From Rhizobium sp. BK251 (GTDB lineage Bacteria > Pseudomonadota > Alphaproteobacteria > Rhizobiales > Rhizobiaceae), in assembly GCF_004345245.1 (NCBI RefSeq), contig NZ_SLUQ01000007.1, positions 1-64,000 on the forward strand: 64,000 nucleotides of DNA. Reading direction: 5' to 3'. The first letter of the stretch is position 1, and every line of letters begins with the position of its first letter. Positions 61,555-64,000 of this stretch are shown in pieces. The translations under genes and the position numbers were made by a program. The notes under the pieces are model-generated. The model was not told the DNA's origin. It made no database searches and saw only the letters and a list, made by a program, of their open reading frames with translations.

Positions 61555-61657
61555 CTCTGCTTCCTCGAAACGTGCACGCGCTTACTACTCAGTTAATAAC
61601 TTTAGCAGCCTTTTCCTAAAACGACACGGCTGCCAGCCAAAAGGGGTTAATAAATCC

Positions 61658-62101
61658 TCAATTTCCAAACCGTGATGTTATTTCTGTGGCAAGTGTTGCA
61701 CCTTCGTTACGGTACCGCTCTTCTGCCACGATGGCTGCTGCCGTGCAATCTGTGTAAACGGAGGCAAAAGTGCGGTAGCCGCGATTGAAGGCGGCCGTCA
61801 GTTTTTCCCTGCGTTTCGGTTCGTCGCGGGTCTCCGAATCGAGGAGCTGCTGCATGCTTACCCTCCAGTCATCGCCACCCGAATGCGTGCAAAGATTGCG
61901 CAGGTAGTGCACCGATCCGAGGAGCTCCGCGAGTCGCGCCAGCCTGTCATCATAGGGCGTCGCGTCGGGCGAAGCGTTGGCCGCGGCCGGTGGCTCTTCC
62001 GTCGAAAGGGCAGCACCGCTCGGTTGAGCCAATGCCGAAGCCGCTGCAAGCCAGGAAGCCGACAGCAAAAGCACCGACAGAAGACTCCCACGATGGTTCA
62101 T
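61658..62101 (-). CDS. TIGR02301-family secreted protein
   Basis: The 147-residue protein has a signal peptide (LLSVLLLSASWLAAASALAQ). It then shows the pattern RLAELLGSVHYLRNLC, WRVSMQQLLDSE, RREKLTAAFNRGYRTFASVYTDC and a C-terminal YRNEGATLATEITSRF, matching the alphaproteobacterial TIGR02301 family of unknown function. The two cysteines (in RNLC and YTDC) may form a disulfide. The ATG at 62101 is used because the signal peptide begins there. It lies 60 bases downstream of the Nudix gene. Confidence 0.78.
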   Translation of the reverse strand: MNHRGSLLSVLLLSASWLAAASALAQPSGAALSTEEPPAAANASPDATPYDDRLARLAELLGSVHYLRNLCTHSGGDDWRVSMQQLLDSETRDEPKRREKLTAAFNRGYRTFASVYTDCTAAAIVAEERYRNEGATLATEITSRFGN

Positions 62102-62161
62102 GGAGACATTTGATACCCGGAAGCATGACCGGAACAAGGCGGCGGCGGATGTTTCCACCCC

Positions 62162-62581
62162 TTATTGTCTCTCAAGGCTGAGGCGCTCTGCGCATTCGAG
62201 GACACTCTGGGGCACCGGCAGCCGGCGAATCTCATCGAGAGTGAACCACCCAAGATCGGCGGCGTCGTCGGCTGCCAGGGGCATTGCGTCTGCATCGGCC
62301 TCGACCACGAAGACCGAAAGATGGAAGTGGCTGCGCAGGCTTCCGTCTTCGGAATGAGACTTGAGATCGTAGGCCGCAAGGAAGCGCGGGCTGCGGGCCG
62401 TAACGCCCGTCTCCTCGGCAAATTCGCGCAGAGCCGTCTCTTCGGGCGTTTCGCCGGGCTCGGCCTTGCCGCCGGGAAAGGCATACATGTCCGCCGAGGG
62501 TGGATTGCGCCGAAGCACCAGCAGGAAGCGACCGTCCCTTTCGAGGATTGCCGAGGAGGCGGGCTGAGGAAGAGCGGTCAT
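62162..62581 (-). CDS. Nudix hydrolase
   Basis: The 139-residue protein has the full Nudix box GGKAEPGETPEETALREFAEETGV, GX5EX7REUXEEXGU as expected, and thus should hydrolyse nucleoside diphosphates or related compounds. The best start is uncertain: ATG 62581 begins at the first conserved residues, while 62623 and 62650 would add a tail and are possible. The next gene, ynfA-like, is divergent. The substrate is not visible from the sequence. Confidence 0.84.
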   Translation of the reverse strand: MTALPQPASSAILERDGRFLLVLRRNPPSADMYAFPGGKAEPGETPEETALREFAEETGVTARSPRFLAAYDLKSHSEDGSLRSHFHLSVFVVEADADAMPLAADDAADLGWFTLDEIRRLPVPQSVLECAERLSLERQ

Positions 62582-62711
62582 AGAATCGGCTGCCAGCTTC
62601 AGTGACCCGGCCTTAGACGGCATTGCCTGCCCATGGCCGATCGTGGTCATTGCGAACATATCTGATCTAATCTTCGGTTTCTCGTCCGATTCGGCAAACG
62701 GAAAACGTCCG

Positions 62712-63035
62712 ATGCGCAACTTGCTTGCTTATTCCTTCGCAGCGCTCTTCGAAATCGCCGGCTGCTTTGCGTTTTGGGCCTGGCTCAAGCTCGGAAAACC
62801 TGCCTGGTGGCTCGCGCCGGGAATGATCTCGCTCGCGCTCTTCGCCTGGCTGCTGACGCTCGTCCCGAGCGAGGCTGCCGGTCGGACCTTTGCCGCTTAT
62901 GGCGGCGTCTACATCGCCGCCTCGCTGCTCTGGCTCTGGATTGTCGAGGGACGCGCGCCCGATCGCTGGGATCTTTCCGGCGCGGCGCTCAGTCTTGTCG
63001 GTGCTGCGGTCATTCTCCTCGGCCCCCGCGGCTGA
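62712..63035 (+). CDS. YnfA-family (UPF0060) small membrane protein
   Basis: The 107-residue protein has four hydrophobic segments and the family pattern FAALFEIAGCFAFWAWL, AYGGVYIAASLLWLWIVEG and RWDLSGAALSLVGAAVIL. YnfA proteins are SMR-like transporters with unclear natural substrates. The ATG at 62712 was chosen because the conserved core starts there. It is followed by the SRAP gene 42 bases on. Confidence 0.85.
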   Translation: MRNLLAYSFAALFEIAGCFAFWAWLKLGKPAWWLAPGMISLALFAWLLTLVPSEAAGRTFAAYGGVYIAASLLWLWIVEGRAPDRWDLSGAALSLVGAAVILLGPRG

Positions 63036-63077
63036 TCGCATATTGACCTTGCCGGTTCACGGTGCAAAGACAGGTCG

Positions 63078-63842
63078 ATGTGCGGACGATTTGCATTGAC
63101 GGCAACCCCGGAAGAAGTGCGCGAGATCCTTGGCCTCTTGGACATCGAGGATTTTCCAGCGCGCTACAACATCGCGCCGACACAGCCGATCCTGATCGTC
63201 ATTGCCGGCGAGGGGCAGGAGAGGGGCAGCAACCTGCCTGACCGCCGCGCCTTGCTGGTTCGCTGGGGCTTCACACCCTCCTGGGTCAAGGACCCGAAAA
63301 GCTTCCCGCTTCTCATCAATGCCCGCGCCGAGACGGCGATCGGTAAGGCCACCTTCCGCGCGGCGATGCGCCACCGCCGTATTCTCGTGCCCGCTTCCGG
63401 CTTCTACGAATGGCACCGGCCGCCGAAGGGAAGCCGCGAAAAGTCACAGGCTTACTGGGTAAGGCCAAAGAACGGTGGAATGATCGCCTTTGCCGGGCTT
63501 ATGGAAACCTGGTCTTCCGCCGATGGGTCGGAGATCGATACCGGCGCAATCCTCACGGTTCCGGCCAACCAGACCGTTTCGGCAATCCATGATCGGATGC
63601 CGGTCGTCATCAGGCCGGAAGATTTCTCTCGCTGGCTGGATTGCAAGACGCAGGAACCGCGCGATGTTGCGGACCTGATGGTTCCGGCGCAGGAGGAACT
63701 CTTCGAGGCGATTCCTGTCTCGGATCAGGTGAACAAGGTCGCAAATATGGGGCCGGATCTGCAGACACCTGTCGTAGCGAGCAAACCGCAGGCCCCTCCC
63801 AAGAAATCCGGGCCGGATGACGGGCAACTTAGCCTGCTCTGA
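63078..63842 (+). CDS. SRAP-domain abasic-site DNA-protein crosslink protein (YedK/HMCES-like)
   Basis: SRAP proteins trap abasic sites in single-stranded DNA through Cys2. The 254-residue protein starts MCGRFAL with that cysteine, and has ARYNIAPTQP (asparagine), LINARAETAIGKATFR and the active-site glutamate in GFYEWHR. The histidine in AIHDRMPVVI is also kept. The C-terminal 30 residues (QAPPKKSGPDDGQLSLL) form a disordered tail that includes a QLSLL end resembling a clamp-binding motif. That last point is inference. Confidence 0.9.
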   Translation: MCGRFALTATPEEVREILGLLDIEDFPARYNIAPTQPILIVIAGEGQERGSNLPDRRALLVRWGFTPSWVKDPKSFPLLINARAETAIGKATFRAAMRHRRILVPASGFYEWHRPPKGSREKSQAYWVRPKNGGMIAFAGLMETWSSADGSEIDTGAILTVPANQTVSAIHDRMPVVIRPEDFSRWLDCKTQEPRDVADLMVPAQEELFEAIPVSDQVNKVANMGPDLQTPVVASKPQAPPKKSGPDDGQLSLL

Positions 63843-63879
63843 ATTTTTTCGCTCTTTGCTATCTTCAGGAATCTCCCCG

Positions 63880-64000
63880 GTGCCAATCTTGTCCGCTGCC
63901 CTCTCGGGCCTTCTCCTCGGCGCGTCCCTCATCATCGCAATCGGCGCCCAGAACGCTTTCATCCTGCGCCAGGGACTGCTGCGTTCGCATGTGTTTATCC
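63880..64000 (+). CDS. LysE/ArgO-family amino-acid exporter, N-terminus (cut by window edge)
   Basis: From the GTG at 63880 the frame stays open to the end (40 codons) and encodes a hydrophobic start (SGLLLGASLIIAIGAQNAF) followed by ILRQGLLRSHV. This is the LysE/RhtB signature of exporters for lysine or arginine. CAGGA lies ten bases upstream. An in-frame TTG nine bases later is an alternative. Only the first membrane segment is visible. Confidence 0.75.
   Translation, partial: MPILSAALSGLLLGASLIIAIGAQNAFILRQGLLRSHVFI

Noticed and set aside
1..64000. CRISPR arrays, transposons or prophage
   Set aside because: Reading both strands showed no spaced direct repeats, transposase, recombinase, capsid, tail or cas-like proteins. 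This is a visual reading, not a computed search.

Overview
The window looks like a stretch of main chromosome from a fast-growing rhizobium of the Sinorhizobium/Ensifer group. Three things point there: the inositol gene order iolR-C-D-E-B with a Gfo/Idh oxidoreductase divergent from iolR, a RopA-type outer-membrane porin, and the housekeeping order dapA, smpB, rpoZ, rsh, acpS, lepB, rnc, era, recO. Base use is GC-rich throughout, apart from a few AT-rich promoter regions. The species assignment is inference from gene content and order; no database was searched.

Layout. 1-0.6 kb: the start of ilvD, cut by the window edge. 0.8-7.6 kb: myo-inositol catabolism operon iolCDEB and its RpiR-type regulator iolR, with GGAA-N6-TTCC-like sites flanking the regulator. 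7.8-11.1 kb: a plus-strand group with an oxidoreductase, a ferredoxin-NAD reductase and an HpcH/HpaI aldolase. 11.2-13.9 kb: a mechanosensitive channel fused to a cyclic-nucleotide-binding-like domain, a secreted cupin and an NmrA-like protein. 14.3 kb: tRNA-Ser(GCU). 14.4-17.6 kb: a folded intergenic region, a small protein, an OprO/P-like porin and an APH-like kinase. 17.8-24.6 kb: an iron/redox group with FetAB-like exporter, two NAD(P)-dependent oxidoreductases, a decayed substrate-binding-protein remnant, MsrC, and a LysR regulator divergent from an AhpD-like/PNPOx-like pair. 24.6-29.4 kb: a candidate small RNA, a 955-residue wHTH-NTPase-TPR regulator and an orphan TctC-type binding protein.

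29.6-35.3 kb: five tightly coupled minus-strand genes, TetR-HlyD-dual ATPase-two permeases, laid out like E. coli cecR-ybhGFSR, with a strong promoter whose -35 box lies in a 12-bp palindrome. 35.5-40.6 kb: a small RMF-like protein, ropA, a hydrolase and a soluble lytic transglycosylase. 40.8-52.4 kb: the conserved core block (dapA, smpB, NYN-domain protein, rpoZ, rsh, a 49-residue DUF3563-like protein, DUF2062 protein, acpS, lepB, rnc, era, Crp/Fnr regulator, single-domain response regulator, recO). 52.4-64 kb: MOSC and HD proteins, a GGDEF-EAL protein, an EF-hand protein, sodC, a small MscS channel, a coupled ygfZ-HD-phosphatase trio, three uncharacterised alphaproteobacterial proteins, a Nudix hydrolase, YnfA, an SRAP protein and the start of a LysE-family exporter.

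Functionally the window combines a peripheral carbon pathway (inositol to dihydroxyacetone phosphate, malonate semialdehyde and acetyl-CoA), envelope and stress functions, and essential translation, RNA-processing and stringent-response genes. I saw no CRISPR array, prophage, transposase or integrase. No clearly new multi-gene system stands out. The best leads are the candidate small RNA near 24.8 kb, the STAND regulator next to an orphan TctC, the autoregulated efflux operon, the Fnr-like regulator with three of four iron-sulfur cysteines, and the coupled ygfZ-HD-phosphatase genes.
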